A stretch of DNA of 64,000 nucleotides from Corynebacterium sp. P3-F1. GTDB taxonomy: Bacteria > Actinomycetota > Actinomycetes > Mycobacteriales > Mycobacteriaceae. Shown piece by piece: positions 33,806 to 42,318 of this stretch. Where the stretch lies: NCBI RefSeq assembly GCF_030503635.1, contig NZ_CP129965.1, positions 1,116,001-1,180,000 on the forward strand, given 5' to 3'. Made by a program: the position numbers and the translations under genes. How positions within the stretch are numbered: position 1 is the first letter of the stretch; every line of letters begins with the position of its first letter. Under the pieces are notes generated by a model. That model did not search any database, had not been told where the DNA came from, and was given only the letters and a program-made list of their open reading frames with translations.

Positions 33806-34657
33806 GTGTCCGCTATGGATTTCAACATTCCTCCGCACCTAGCCACACGGCAGCCAACCGAGTCGCCGCCGGAGCAAGCGCAACTACAACAAACGGTGAT
33901 CGTGACAGGTGCTGCTGGAGGCATCGGCCGCGAGTGTGTGCGCCTGCTACGACAGAACGATCACACCGTGATCGGCTGGGATCTACCGGAAGTAGACATC
34001 ACCTCTTCAAACCCGACTGACCCACGCAGCGTGGAAAGCCACCTGTCGAAAGCACTGGCAGCTCACGGGCACATTGATGCACTCATCCACTGCGCGGGAA
34101 CCTTAATCCCAGATAGCGCACTGACGGGCCCCACGGCAGTTGACACAGTTGACACAGTCTCGGGTATCGGTACGGACCCCGACGAGACCGGAGCCTGGGA
34201 AAACAACTTCGCTGTCAACGTCACCGGCTTAGCCCGCACATGCTCCGCAATCGCCCAGCACATGGTGGATCGCGGCACTGGAGCAATTGTGGCAGTGACT
34301 TCCAATGCAGCAGCACAGCCCCGGGCACGCATGGCCTCCTATGGAGCTTCCAAAGCGGCAGCGACTGCCTGGTTGAAAACTCTGGCGCTAGAGTGCGCCC
34401 CACACGGGGTGCGCTGCAACAGCGTATCCCCTGGTTCCACAGACACCGCGATGCTACGCACCAGCTGGCACGGCGAGGATCGAGCCGCGCAGACCCTTGC
34501 CGGTGTACCGGAGGACTACCGGTTAGGCATCCCCTTACAACGCATCGCGCAGCCAGAAGATATCGCGGCAGCATGCCTCTTTCTTATCTCCCCTGCAGCC
34601 TGCCACATCACCATGCACGACCTCCGTGTTGATGGTGGCGCCACCCTAGATGCCTAG
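33806..34657 (+). CDS. 2,3-dihydro-2,3-dihydroxybenzoate dehydrogenase (EntA-like SDR)
   Basis: A 283-residue short-chain dehydrogenase with the NAD-binding motif VTGAAGGIGRECVRLL (about 35), an acidic WDLPEVDIT after strand 2 (NAD preference), IHCAGTL, and the active-site pair MASYGASKAAATAW (about 175). The C-terminal IAAACLFLISPAACHITMHD resembles EntA/DhbA. It oxidises 2,3-dihydro-2,3-DHB, made by the neighbouring fused enzyme, to 2,3-dihydroxybenzoate. GTG at 33806 and ATG at 33815 are both possible; neither has a clear ribosome site. The EntA call rests mainly on context with the isochorismatase/isochorismate synthase/DHB ligase. Confidence 0.87.
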   Translation: MSAMDFNIPPHLATRQPTESPPEQAQLQQTVIVTGAAGGIGRECVRLLRQNDHTVIGWDLPEVDITSSNPTDPRSVESHLSKALAAHGHIDALIHCAGTLIPDSALTGPTAVDTVDTVSGIGTDPDETGAWENNFAVNVTGLARTCSAIAQHMVDRGTGAIVAVTSNAAAQPRARMASYGASKAAATAWLKTLALECAPHGVRCNSVSPGSTDTAMLRTSWHGEDRAAQTLAGVPEDYRLGIPLQRIAQPEDIAAACLFLISPAACHITMHDLRVDGGATLDA

Positions 34658-34694
34658 CCTCTGTACCCCACCAGCCCAACGAAAGGTTATCTCT

Positions 34695-37600
34695 ATGGCG
34701 ATTCCACCCATTTCGCCCTATCCCATCCCCACTCCATCCACCACACTGCCCGCCGATTGTCCGGCGAGATCCTGGGCCCTGGAGCCCGCACGCGCAGCAC
34801 TGCTGGTGCACGACATGCAGAAGTACTTCCTAGCTGCCTATGACTGGAACAAAGAACCGCTACACTCGGCGCTCGCCAACATCGCGCGCCTCATCACCAC
34901 GGCGGATCAGCTGGGTATTCCTGTGTTCTATTCCGCCCAGCCGCCGCAACAGCACCCCACCCGACGAGGGCTCTTAAGCGATATGTGGGGACAAGGTTTA
35001 CAAACAGCCGAGGAAGCGTCGATCATCAAAGAGTTGGCGCCAGGCAAGCATCACCAGATACTCACGAAGTGGCGCTATTCCGCATTCGAGCGCACGGACC
35101 TTTACCAGTCGCTGGCTTTCGCTCGGCGGGATCAGCTAATTATCACCGGGGTATATGGCCACATGGGCTGCAAGGTCACCGCGGTGGATGCGTTTATGAA
35201 GGACATTCAGCCGTTTGTGATCACGGACGGAATTGCGGATTTCACGGCACAGGACCACCAGGAAACGATTGATTGGGTAGCCAAGCGCTGTGGAAGAAGC
35301 CTGGATACGGCCAGCGCGCTGAAACAGCTGGAGGTGCACGATGGTCCGCCCAGTGGGGAGGCTAGTGGCCCACCCAGCTTTGTCATGAGCGACAGCGACC
35401 AGACTCTGACAACCTGCGGCGTCAAAACTCGTTATGGCACGGTAGAGCAAGCCGCCGCAGCACTTCGTAGGGCGGCGGAGGCAGGACGGGAAGACGTCGT
35501 GGTGGGAGCGCTGCCCTTCGATCCAGACACAGCACCGGTATTGCTGGCCCCCGAGAGCTTTCAGCGGCACGCGGGAGCTCCGCGTTGGAAGACGGCTCCA
35601 TTGGTTCCCGACGTGGTGGACATCTCACAACGCCCCAGCCTGCAAGAGCATGGCCGGCGGGTTAGCCGTGCCGTGGAGGCGATTGGGCGTGGCGAGTTTC
35701 AAAAGGTGGTGCTTTCCCGCGAGGAGGAGTACACGCTGGCTAGCCCTGTGGAGCCGGAAGCCCTGCTACGAGGGTTCATGGAAACCTCCGCCACGGGGCA
35801 CGGGCACCTGGTAGCTACGACTAACGGCCCCGAAGAAGCTTTCTTCGTGGGATCTAGCCCGGAGCTACTGATCCGCAAGGAAGGCGCGCGGATTGTTTCC
35901 CACCCGCTGGCCGGAACTATCGCTCGATCGGAGGACCCGGTGACGGACTGGGCGCGGGCAATTGAGCTCACGCTCTCCCACAAAGACATCGCCGAGCACC
36001 GCTTCGTGACCACGGCCATCCGGAAGGTTCTTGAACCCCTGTGTACTCAGCTACACGTTCCGGAATTACCCACGCTGACCGCCACGTCGCACACCTGGCA
36101 CCTAGGAACCCATATCGAAGGCACGTTGCGGAACCCTGATACCTCCGTTCTGGAGTTGGCTGCGTTGCTACACCCCACTCCGGCAGTCAATGGAGCACCG
36201 TCCGCTGCTGCGTTGGACTTTTTGCGCCAGCAGGAGCCGGAGCGGGGTCTGTACGGCGGCGCCATCGGATACGCAGATTCCCACGGCGATGGCGAGTGGC
36301 GGGTAGCTATCCGAAGTGCCACGGTTCAAGGCTCCCAAGTGTCTGCCCGAGCCGGCGGCGGAATCGTTGCCGAATCCCAGCCAGACCAGGAGATCGAGGA
36401 AACCAACTTCAAACTCGGTCCGGTGCGTGCGCTGTTGGGACTGGCCGCAAAGGGAGATACAGAAGGCACCGCGCAGCCCCCGTCAGCACACATAGCGCCC
36501 AATCCCGAGCCCCACCTCAGCCCGCTTAACGGAAGCCACGGCCCAGAGGTACTGGCCAACCACATGCCCCGTACCCTCGCGCAGGAATACCACCGCCAGG
36601 GAATATGGACCCACCACACCCACTGGGATGTCTTCCAGCAAACGGTTGCCACCTTTCCCAATCGACCCGCCACGACGGACGGCCACCGCAGCCTGTCCTG
36701 GCACGAACTAGACAACAGCGTCGAGACCGCCGCCCACTACCTTCACCAAGCCGGAGTACGCCGGGGCGATGGCTGCATCCTGCAGCTTCCCAATAGTGTG
36801 GTGTTCCTCGAAACTCTCTTGGCATTATGGAAGCTCGGCGCCATTCCCATCTTCGCCTTGCCTGACCTCGGCTCCACGGAGGTGCGCCACTTCGCCAGCC
36901 ACGCGCCAGCACGCTTCTACATCAGCACGTCACGCCCCGATCGGCACCTTGCGGGCGTCCACGCCACGCTACAAGAGCCGCTGGACGATGGCCGCACTGT
37001 TCGAGCGATCCTCATCGACGAGACCGCCGAATCTCCCTGGGCTACCGAATCAACGGGGCACTCGGAGGCTGCAAACGAAGAGTCACCCGCCCCTCCAACC
37101 GCCGATGTAGAAGCAGACGAGCTTGCGTTCCTGCAACTCTCCGGTGGCACGACCGGCCTACCGAAGCTAATCCCGCGAACCCATGCGGATTATCTCTATT
37201 CGATCCGTTGTGCGTTGCAAGCCTGTGACTTGGAGACGGAATCTTGCCTGCTCGTCGCTTTGCCCGCGGCGCATAACTTCACTCTCAGCTCGCCGGGAAT
37301 TCTGGGTGCGCTGCTGCGCGGAGCGCACATCGTTTTCGCCAAATCACCGATGCCCAGCGATCTGCTGCCTGCCATTGACCGCCACGGTGCGACTCACCTC
37401 GCCCTGGTACCTCCGGCGGTACTGGGCATTCTCCATGCACCGGCCCGCGATCGCCACGACCTACGCACTCTGCGCACGCTATGGGTGGGTGGGGCGAAGC
37501 TATCTGCCGAGGTGGCCCGCCGCATCCGGCCGGAACTCGACTGTCAACTGCAACAGGTTTTCGGCATGGCTGAGGGACTCGTAAACTTCACACCGTTAAA

Positions 37601-38201
37601 CGCCTCGACCGAGGAAATAATCAATACACAGGGTCGCCCCATGAGCAGCCACGATGAGATTTGCATTGTTGATGACGCCATGCTCCCCCTCCCCGAAGGC
37701 CACCCCGGACACCTACTCACCCGCGGGCCGTACACGATCCGGGGCTATCACCGTGCTGAAGAGATCAACTCTAGGGCATTCACCGAAGATGGCTTTTACA
37801 TTACTGGCGACATCGTCACCGTCGACGATAGTGCTCTGACGGTTGTCGGCCGGGCAAAGGATCAGATCAACCGCGGTGGGGAAAAGGTGGCTCCGGAAGC
37901 AGTCGAAAACGCGTTGCTCAGCCATCCGGATATCCACGATGTTTCGGTGGTTGGCACTCCGGACGACAATCTGGGCGAAGCCATCACGGCCTATGTGATC
38001 CTGAGGGATGGGGTGGATGATCTAACGCCACTTGCTGTCCGGAAGCATGCTCGGGCTGCCGGTATCGCGCGGTTCGCAGTACCGGACCACGTGCACATCG
38101 TGGAGGAGTTCCCCACCACCGGGGTGGGCAAAGTGAATAAACGAATCCAACAGAACAACGCAGATAGCACGGCCGAACGGAAGATTGAGGTAGCGAACTA
38201 A
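34695..38201 (+). CDS. Trifunctional isochorismatase - isochorismate synthase - DHB-AMP ligase fusion (EntB-EntC-EntE)
   Basis: A single 1168-residue polypeptide carries three normally separate DHB enzymes. Residues about 25-215 are isochorismatase (ALLVHDMQKYF, LTKWRYSAFERTDLY, ITGVYGHMGCKVTAVDAF). About 230-590 are isochorismate synthase (FQKVVLSREEEY, GSSPELLIRKEG, HPLAGTIARSED, HKDIAEHRFV, and the GGAIGYAD and ARAGGGIV blocks). About 620-1160 are 2,3-DHB-AMP ligase (LQLSGGTTGLPKLIPR at 813, ALPAAHNF, FGMAEGLVNFT, YITGDIV, TGVGKVNKR). Linkers are 15-35 residues and no frame break is seen. It would convert chorismate to dihydro-DHB and, after EntA, activate DHB for the carrier protein. The ATG at 34695 has GAAAGG upstream; ATG 34650 overlaps the dehydrogenase gene. 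Its end overlaps the carrier gene by one base. Confidence 0.92.
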   Translation: MAIPPISPYPIPTPSTTLPADCPARSWALEPARAALLVHDMQKYFLAAYDWNKEPLHSALANIARLITTADQLGIPVFYSAQPPQQHPTRRGLLSDMWGQGLQTAEEASIIKELAPGKHHQILTKWRYSAFERTDLYQSLAFARRDQLIITGVYGHMGCKVTAVDAFMKDIQPFVITDGIADFTAQDHQETIDWVAKRCGRSLDTASALKQLEVHDGPPSGEASGPPSFVMSDSDQTLTTCGVKTRYGTVEQAAAALRRAAEAGREDVVVGALPFDPDTAPVLLAPESFQRHAGAPRWKTAPLVPDVVDISQRPSLQEHGRRVSRAVEAIGRGEFQKVVLSREEEYTLASPVEPEALLRGFMETSATGHGHLVATTNGPEEAFFVGSSPELLIRKEGARIVSHPLAGTIARSEDPVTDWARAIELTLSHKDIAEHRFVTTAIRKVLEPLCTQLHVPELPTLTATSHTWHLGTHIEGTLRNPDTSVLELAALLHPTPAVNGAPSAAALDFLRQQEPERGLYGGAIGYADSHGDGEWRVAIRSATVQGSQVSARAGGGIVAESQPDQEIEETNFKLGPVRALLGLAAKGDTEGTAQPPSAHIAPNPEPHLSPLNGSHGPEVLANHMPRTLAQEYHRQGIWTHHTHWDVFQQTVATFPNRPATTDGHRSLSWHELDNSVETAAHYLHQAGVRRGDGCILQLPNSVVFLETLLALWKLGAIPIFALPDLGSTEVRHFASHAPARFYISTSRPDRHLAGVHATLQEPLDDGRTVRAILIDETAESPWATESTGHSEAANEESPAPPTADVEADELAFLQLSGGTTGLPKLIPRTHADYLYSIRCALQACDLETESCLLVALPAAHNFTLSSPGILGALLRGAHIVFAKSPMPSDLLPAIDRHGATHLALVPPAVLGILHAPARDRHDLRTLRTLWVGGAKLSAEVARRIRPELDCQLQQVFGMAEGLVNFTPLNASTEEIINTQGRPMSSHDEICIVDDAMLPLPEGHPGHLLTRGPYTIRGYHRAEEINSRAFTEDGFYITGDIVTVDDSALTVVGRAKDQINRGGEKVAPEAVENALLSHPDIHDVSVVGTPDDNLGEAITAYVILRDGVDDLTPLAVRKHARAAGIARFAVPDHVHIVEEFPTTGVGKVNKRIQQNNADSTAERKIEVAN

Positions 38202-38425
38202 TGGAACCAATCACTGAAGACCAGTTGCGCGGATGTGTAGCCGAGACGATGAAGATGGAGCCAGCGGAGATCGAGGTTTCCGAGGAACTCTATGACCAGG
38301 GTATGAACTCTCTGCAGCTAGTTACGGTTCTCACTTGGCTGCAGGAGAAAGGCTACGATGTGAGCTTCGCCGACTTAGCGGAGGATACTCGGCTGACGGC
38401 CTGGTTCGAACTGCTGGATAGTTAA
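38201..38425 (+). CDS. Free-standing aryl carrier protein
   Basis: A 74-residue acyl-carrier fold with the phosphopantetheine site YDQGMNSLQLVTVL (Ser about 33). It resembles the C-terminal aryl carrier domain of EntB/VibB/DhbB: short, with a terminal TRLTAWFELL like the EntB ending. In EntB and DhbB this domain is fused to isochorismatase; here it is a separate gene whose ATG overlaps the stop of the trifunctional enzyme (TAATG). It should accept DHB from the ligase domain and present it to the first condensation domain of the NRPS. No phosphopantetheinyl transferase is encoded in the window. Confidence 0.88.
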   Translation: MEPITEDQLRGCVAETMKMEPAEIEVSEELYDQGMNSLQLVTVLTWLQEKGYDVSFADLAEDTRLTAWFELLDS

Positions 38426-38710
38426 GCTAGATGTGGGTCTAGGCGGGCAACAGGCTGACACCCGAACAGATGCAGGTGGGTGTGGCATGACTCGGTCACG
38501 TGTACACGCGGACGCACCGTGAGGGTCTCCACTCGCCATGGTCCACCCTCCAAACCTCACCCGTGCCTCCACTCTCCACGCTCAACGCTGCACTTTCCAC
38601 GGGTCATCCGGGACAAATGTCCTAAACGCCCCGAAGTTAGACCCCCACGCCGGCAGTTACCTACCTCCGCTACACCCCAACAGCATTTGTCCCCTGCGAG
38701 GGCGGGCGGA
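38426..38710. repeat. Intergenic region with right member of the direct repeat
   Basis: No gene is seen in these 285 bp. GACAAATGTCCT (38612-38623) and CCGGCAGTTACCTACCTCC (38650-38668) repeat the pair at 16103-16149. GGGACAAATG (38610-38619) is also inverted as CATTTGTCCC (38684-38693). A weak CACCC/GGGTG hairpin just after the carrier gene (about 38460-38480) might terminate the operon. The IS30 copy begins at 38711. Confidence 0.6.
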
Positions 38711-39857
38711 TTCTAGGGGTCGTTGCAACATTTCCTAGCTTTCAGCTAAACCTAACAGCTCCGCCATCCGCTCCGCAGGAGTAGCAAAACCCAACGTCTT
38801 ACGCGGCCGACAATTCAACCGATGAGCAACAAGCTCCAACTCCTCCCGCCCATAAACACTCAAATCCGCACCTTTCGGAAAATACTGACGCAACAACCCA
38901 TTAGTGTTCTCATTCGTCCCCCGCTGCCACGGCGACCCCGGATCACAGAAATACACCGGACAATCCGTCGCAATGCTAAACGACCTATGACCAGCCATCT
39001 CTGAACCCTGATCCCAGGTCAACGACCCCCGAAGATGCTGCGGCAACGTCATAATCGCCTCCACCAGCGCATCACGCACCGCCACCGCACCATGCCCATC
39101 CGGCAAATGCAGCAACATCACATACCGCGTCGTCCGCTCCACCAACGTCCCAATCGCAGACCTTCCACCTGCACCGATAATCAGATCACCCTCCCAATGC
39201 CCCGGCACAGCCCGATCCTCAACAACAGCAGGACGATCGGCAATCATGATCATCGGATCAATAAACCGACTCCTCGCAACACGCTGACCACGCGGTTTAC
39301 GCCGCGTCCGCCCCGTACGAAGGGCATGGGCCACCACCTTCTTCAACTCGCCTCTGGCCTGGCAATACAGCTCTTGATAGATCGTTTCATGACTCACATG
39401 CATAGTCTCATCGCCAGGGAATTCCCTGCGCAACCGGCCAGCCACCTGCTCAGGGGAAAACTCCATCCGCAACCACTGCCACACCTGCTGTTTCAACCGC
39501 GGATTCGCCGCAATCTTCGACACCTTCGGCCGAAACCTCCGAAGCGTTGACTTCCGGTGCGCCTCATACGGGCGATAAATGCCATCATCACCACTATTGC
39601 GACTAATCTCGCGCGAAATCGTCCCCGGATCACGCCCAAGCTCACGCGCAATCGCCCGAACCGATAAATTCCGATTCACCCGATCCGCGATGCGCTCCCG
39701 CTCCACCAACGACAAGTACCGCCGGTCAATCACCTTCTCCACCGCAGCCTGCGGCAACACCTCCACCGGAACACTGACCCGGCCATCAACATACGCAAGA
39801 ACCTGCATTGAAGTGTCCTGGGTTTAGTTCCGATCGTTTCTAGAGGAGGATTGGACC

Positions 39858-40175
39858 ATGCCTAGGAAGTTCAGTGACGAGTTCAAGGACAAGGCGGTGC
39901 GGTTAGCCGAGGAGCTCGTTGAGCTTGAGGGGTGCTCGAAGTGGGCGGCGGCGGAGGAGATCGGCGAGAAGCTCGGTGTCTCGGCGCACACGCTCAACAA
40001 CTGGTTGAAACCTGTCAAAGCGTCCCCCGACGTTCAGCGGAGCACTGGCGAGTCGGTCGACGACGAACTGAAGCGTCTGCGGCAAGAGAACAAAGAGCTG
40101 CGCAGGGCAAACGAGATCTTGAAGACCGCTTCAGCTTTTTTCGCAGCGGAACTCGACCGTCCCACCAGAAGATGA
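39858..40175 (+). CDS. IS3-family transposase OrfA
   Basis: A 105-residue helix-turn-helix protein with a leucine-zipper-like tail: RKFSDEFKDKAVRLAEEL, LGVSAHTLNNWLK, then ELKRLRQENKELRRANEILK. AGGAGG precedes the ATG. A slippery heptamer TTTTTTC lies at 40136-40142 in the last codons, allowing a -1 shift into the orfB frame to give the OrfAB transposase, as known for this family. Confidence 0.88.
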   Translation: MPRKFSDEFKDKAVRLAEELVELEGCSKWAAAEEIGEKLGVSAHTLNNWLKPVKASPDVQRSTGESVDDELKRLRQENKELRRANEILKTASAFFAAELDRPTRR

Positions 40176-41086
40176 TCGAATACATCGACACGTATCGCGA
40201 TCGCTTCGGGGTCGAGGCCATCTGTCGCACGTTAAGGCAGACAGAATGTGGGTTTATCACCTCTCGTGGCTACCGAGCAGCGAAAACACGAGCCCCGTCG
40301 GCCAGGAGCTTGTCAGACGCGCTGCTTATCCCCGAATTGGTGAAAGTCTTCGAGGACAACTTCAGCGTGTACGGGGTACGCAAGATGTGGAAGGCCATGC
40401 AGCGCGCCGGCTGGGACATCGGTCGTGATCAGACGGCACGGTTGATGAAACTCGCCGGCATCCAAGGCCGCAGAAGGGGCCGCACTCCGATCACAACGCT
40501 TCGGGCTGATGTCCCGGATTGTCGTCCTGATCTGGTCAATCGTGACTTCACCGCGTCAGCGCCGCACCGGCTGTGGGTCGCTGACATCACCTACGTGCGT
40601 ACCCTGTCGGGGTTTGCGTACACCGCGTTCATCACCGATGCGTACTCCCGCAAGATTGTCGGGGTTGCCACCAGGGCGAGCATGCGCACCGATGAGCTGC
40701 CTCTTGAGGCTTTTGAGCATGCTCTTTATCACGCAGGTGATCTCCGTGCTGAAGGACTTGTCCATCACAGCGATCGCGGCTCGCAGTACGTGTCCATTCG
40801 TTACAGTGAGGCGCTTGCTCACGCTGGGATTGATCCGTCCGTTGGCACCGTCGGCGATTCCTACGACAACGCGTTGGCGGAAACGGTCAACGGTCTATAC
40901 AAGACCGAGCTGATCTATCCCCACCGGCCGTGGGCGTCGGTTGGGGAAGTCGAGATCGCGACCCTTCGCTGGGTGTACTGGTGGAATAACCATCGCCTGC
41001 ACGAGTCATTGGGATACATCACTCCACAAGAGATGGAAGACGCCTACTATCAACAATCACACGCCCACCCGTTGGGCGTTCAATAA
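40172..41086 (+). CDS. IS3-family transposase OrfB (rve integrase domain)
   Basis: A 304-residue catalytic subunit. The own start ATG at 40172 overlaps the orfA stop, but fusion by -1 frameshift at 40136-40142 is the likely active form. The DDE triad is in HRLWVADITYVRTLSGFAYT, LVHHSDRGSQYVS and SYDNALAETVNGLYKTELI. The HTH_21 region FSVYGVRKMWKAMQRAGW is near residue 60. The end WWNNHRLHESLGYITPQE is typical of IS3. Confidence 0.88.
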   Translation: MIEYIDTYRDRFGVEAICRTLRQTECGFITSRGYRAAKTRAPSARSLSDALLIPELVKVFEDNFSVYGVRKMWKAMQRAGWDIGRDQTARLMKLAGIQGRRRGRTPITTLRADVPDCRPDLVNRDFTASAPHRLWVADITYVRTLSGFAYTAFITDAYSRKIVGVATRASMRTDELPLEAFEHALYHAGDLRAEGLVHHSDRGSQYVSIRYSEALAHAGIDPSVGTVGDSYDNALAETVNGLYKTELIYPHRPWASVGEVEIATLRWVYWWNNHRLHESLGYITPQEMEDAYYQQSHAHPLGVQ

Positions 41087-41128
41087 GCGGAACGAAAACC
41101 AGGACGCTTCAAGTTCAAGGACAAGGCG

Positions 41129-41407
41129 GTGCGGTTAGCCGAGGAGCTCGTTGAGCTTGAGGGGTGCTCGAAGTGGGCGGCGGCGGAGGAGATCGGCGAG
41201 AAGCTCGGTGTCTCGGCGCACACGCTCAACAACTGGTTGAAACCTGTCAAAGCGTCCCCCGACGTTCAGCGGAGCACTGGCGAGTCGGTCGACGACGAAC
41301 TGAAGCGTCTGCGGCAAGAGAACAAAGAGCTGCGCAGGGCAAACGAGATCTTGAAGACCGCTTCAGCTTTTTTCGCAGCGGAACTCGACCGTCCCACCAG
41401 AAGATGA
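41129..41407 (+). pseudogene. Truncated IS3 OrfA (second copy)
   Basis: Identical to the first orfA from codon 14 on, but the true start codon and the first HTH residues are missing at the junction; an internal GTG at 41129 is the first possible start. The slippery heptamer is retained at 41368-41374. Read-through from the first copy could still give a fragment. Confidence 0.8.
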
Positions 41408-42318
41408 TCGAATACATCGACACGTATCGCGATCGCTTCGGGGTCGAGGCCATCTGTCGCACGTTAAGGCAGACAGAATGTGGGTTTATCACCTCTCGTG
41501 GCTACCGAGCAGCGAAAACACGAGCCCCGTCGGCCAGGAGCTTGTCAGACGCGCTGCTTATCCCCGAATTGGTGAAAGTCTTCGAGGACAACTTCAGCGT
41601 GTACGGGGTACGCAAGATGTGGAAGGCCATGCAGCGCGCCGGCTGGGACATCGGTCGTGATCAGACGGCACGGTTGATGAAACTCGCCGGCATCCAAGGC
41701 CGCAGAAGGGGCCGCACTCCGATCACAACGCTTCGGGCTGATGTCCCGGATTGTCGTCCTGATCTGGTCAATCGTGACTTCACCGCGTCAGCGCCGCACC
41801 GGCTGTGGGTCGCTGACATCACCTACGTGCGTACCCTGTCGGGGTTTGCGTACACCGCGTTCATCACCGATGCGTACTCCCGCAAGATTGTCGGGGTTGC
41901 CACCAGGGCGAGCATGCGCACCGATGAGCTGCCTCTTGAGGCTTTTGAGCATGCTCTTTATCACGCAGGTGATCTCCGTGCTGAAGGACTTGTCCATCAC
42001 AGCGATCGCGGCTCGCAGTACGTGTCCATTCGTTACAGTGAGGCGCTTGCTCACGCTGGGATTGATCCGTCCGTTGGCACCGTCGGCGATTCCTACGACA
42101 ACGCGTTGGCGGAAACGGTCAACGGTCTATACAAGACCGAGCTGATCTATCCCCACCGGCCGTGGGCGTCGGTTGGGGAAGTCGAGATCGCGACCCTTCG
42201 CTGGGTGTACTGGTGGAATAACCATCGCCTGCACGAGTCATTGGGATACATCACTCCACAAGAGATGGAAGACGCCTACTATCAACAATCACACGCCCAC
42301 CCGTTGGGCGTTCAATAA
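41404..42318 (+). CDS. IS3-family transposase OrfB (second copy)
   Basis: A 304-residue copy apparently identical to the OrfB at 40172-41086, with the same DDE motifs. It is intact as an ORF, but its normal expression by frameshift from a full-length OrfA is lost because orfA is truncated. Confidence 0.82.
   Translation: MIEYIDTYRDRFGVEAICRTLRQTECGFITSRGYRAAKTRAPSARSLSDALLIPELVKVFEDNFSVYGVRKMWKAMQRAGWDIGRDQTARLMKLAGIQGRRRGRTPITTLRADVPDCRPDLVNRDFTASAPHRLWVADITYVRTLSGFAYTAFITDAYSRKIVGVATRASMRTDELPLEAFEHALYHAGDLRAEGLVHHSDRGSQYVSIRYSEALAHAGIDPSVGTVGDSYDNALAETVNGLYKTELIYPHRPWASVGEVEIATLRWVYWWNNHRLHESLGYITPQEMEDAYYQQSHAHPLGVQ

Larger units (their letters stand above)
39809..41111 (+). mobile_element. 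IS3-family insertion sequence, complete copy
   Basis: A 1303-bp element with imperfect terminal repeats: left TGAAGTGTCCTGGGTTTAGT and right end complementary to TGAAGCGTCCTGGTTTTCGT. It encodes orfA and orfB in the usual overlapping arrangement. It is inserted in the IS30 copy with a 4-bp target duplication GCAT (39805-39808 and 42344-42347) that encloses both tandem copies. Confidence 0.87.
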
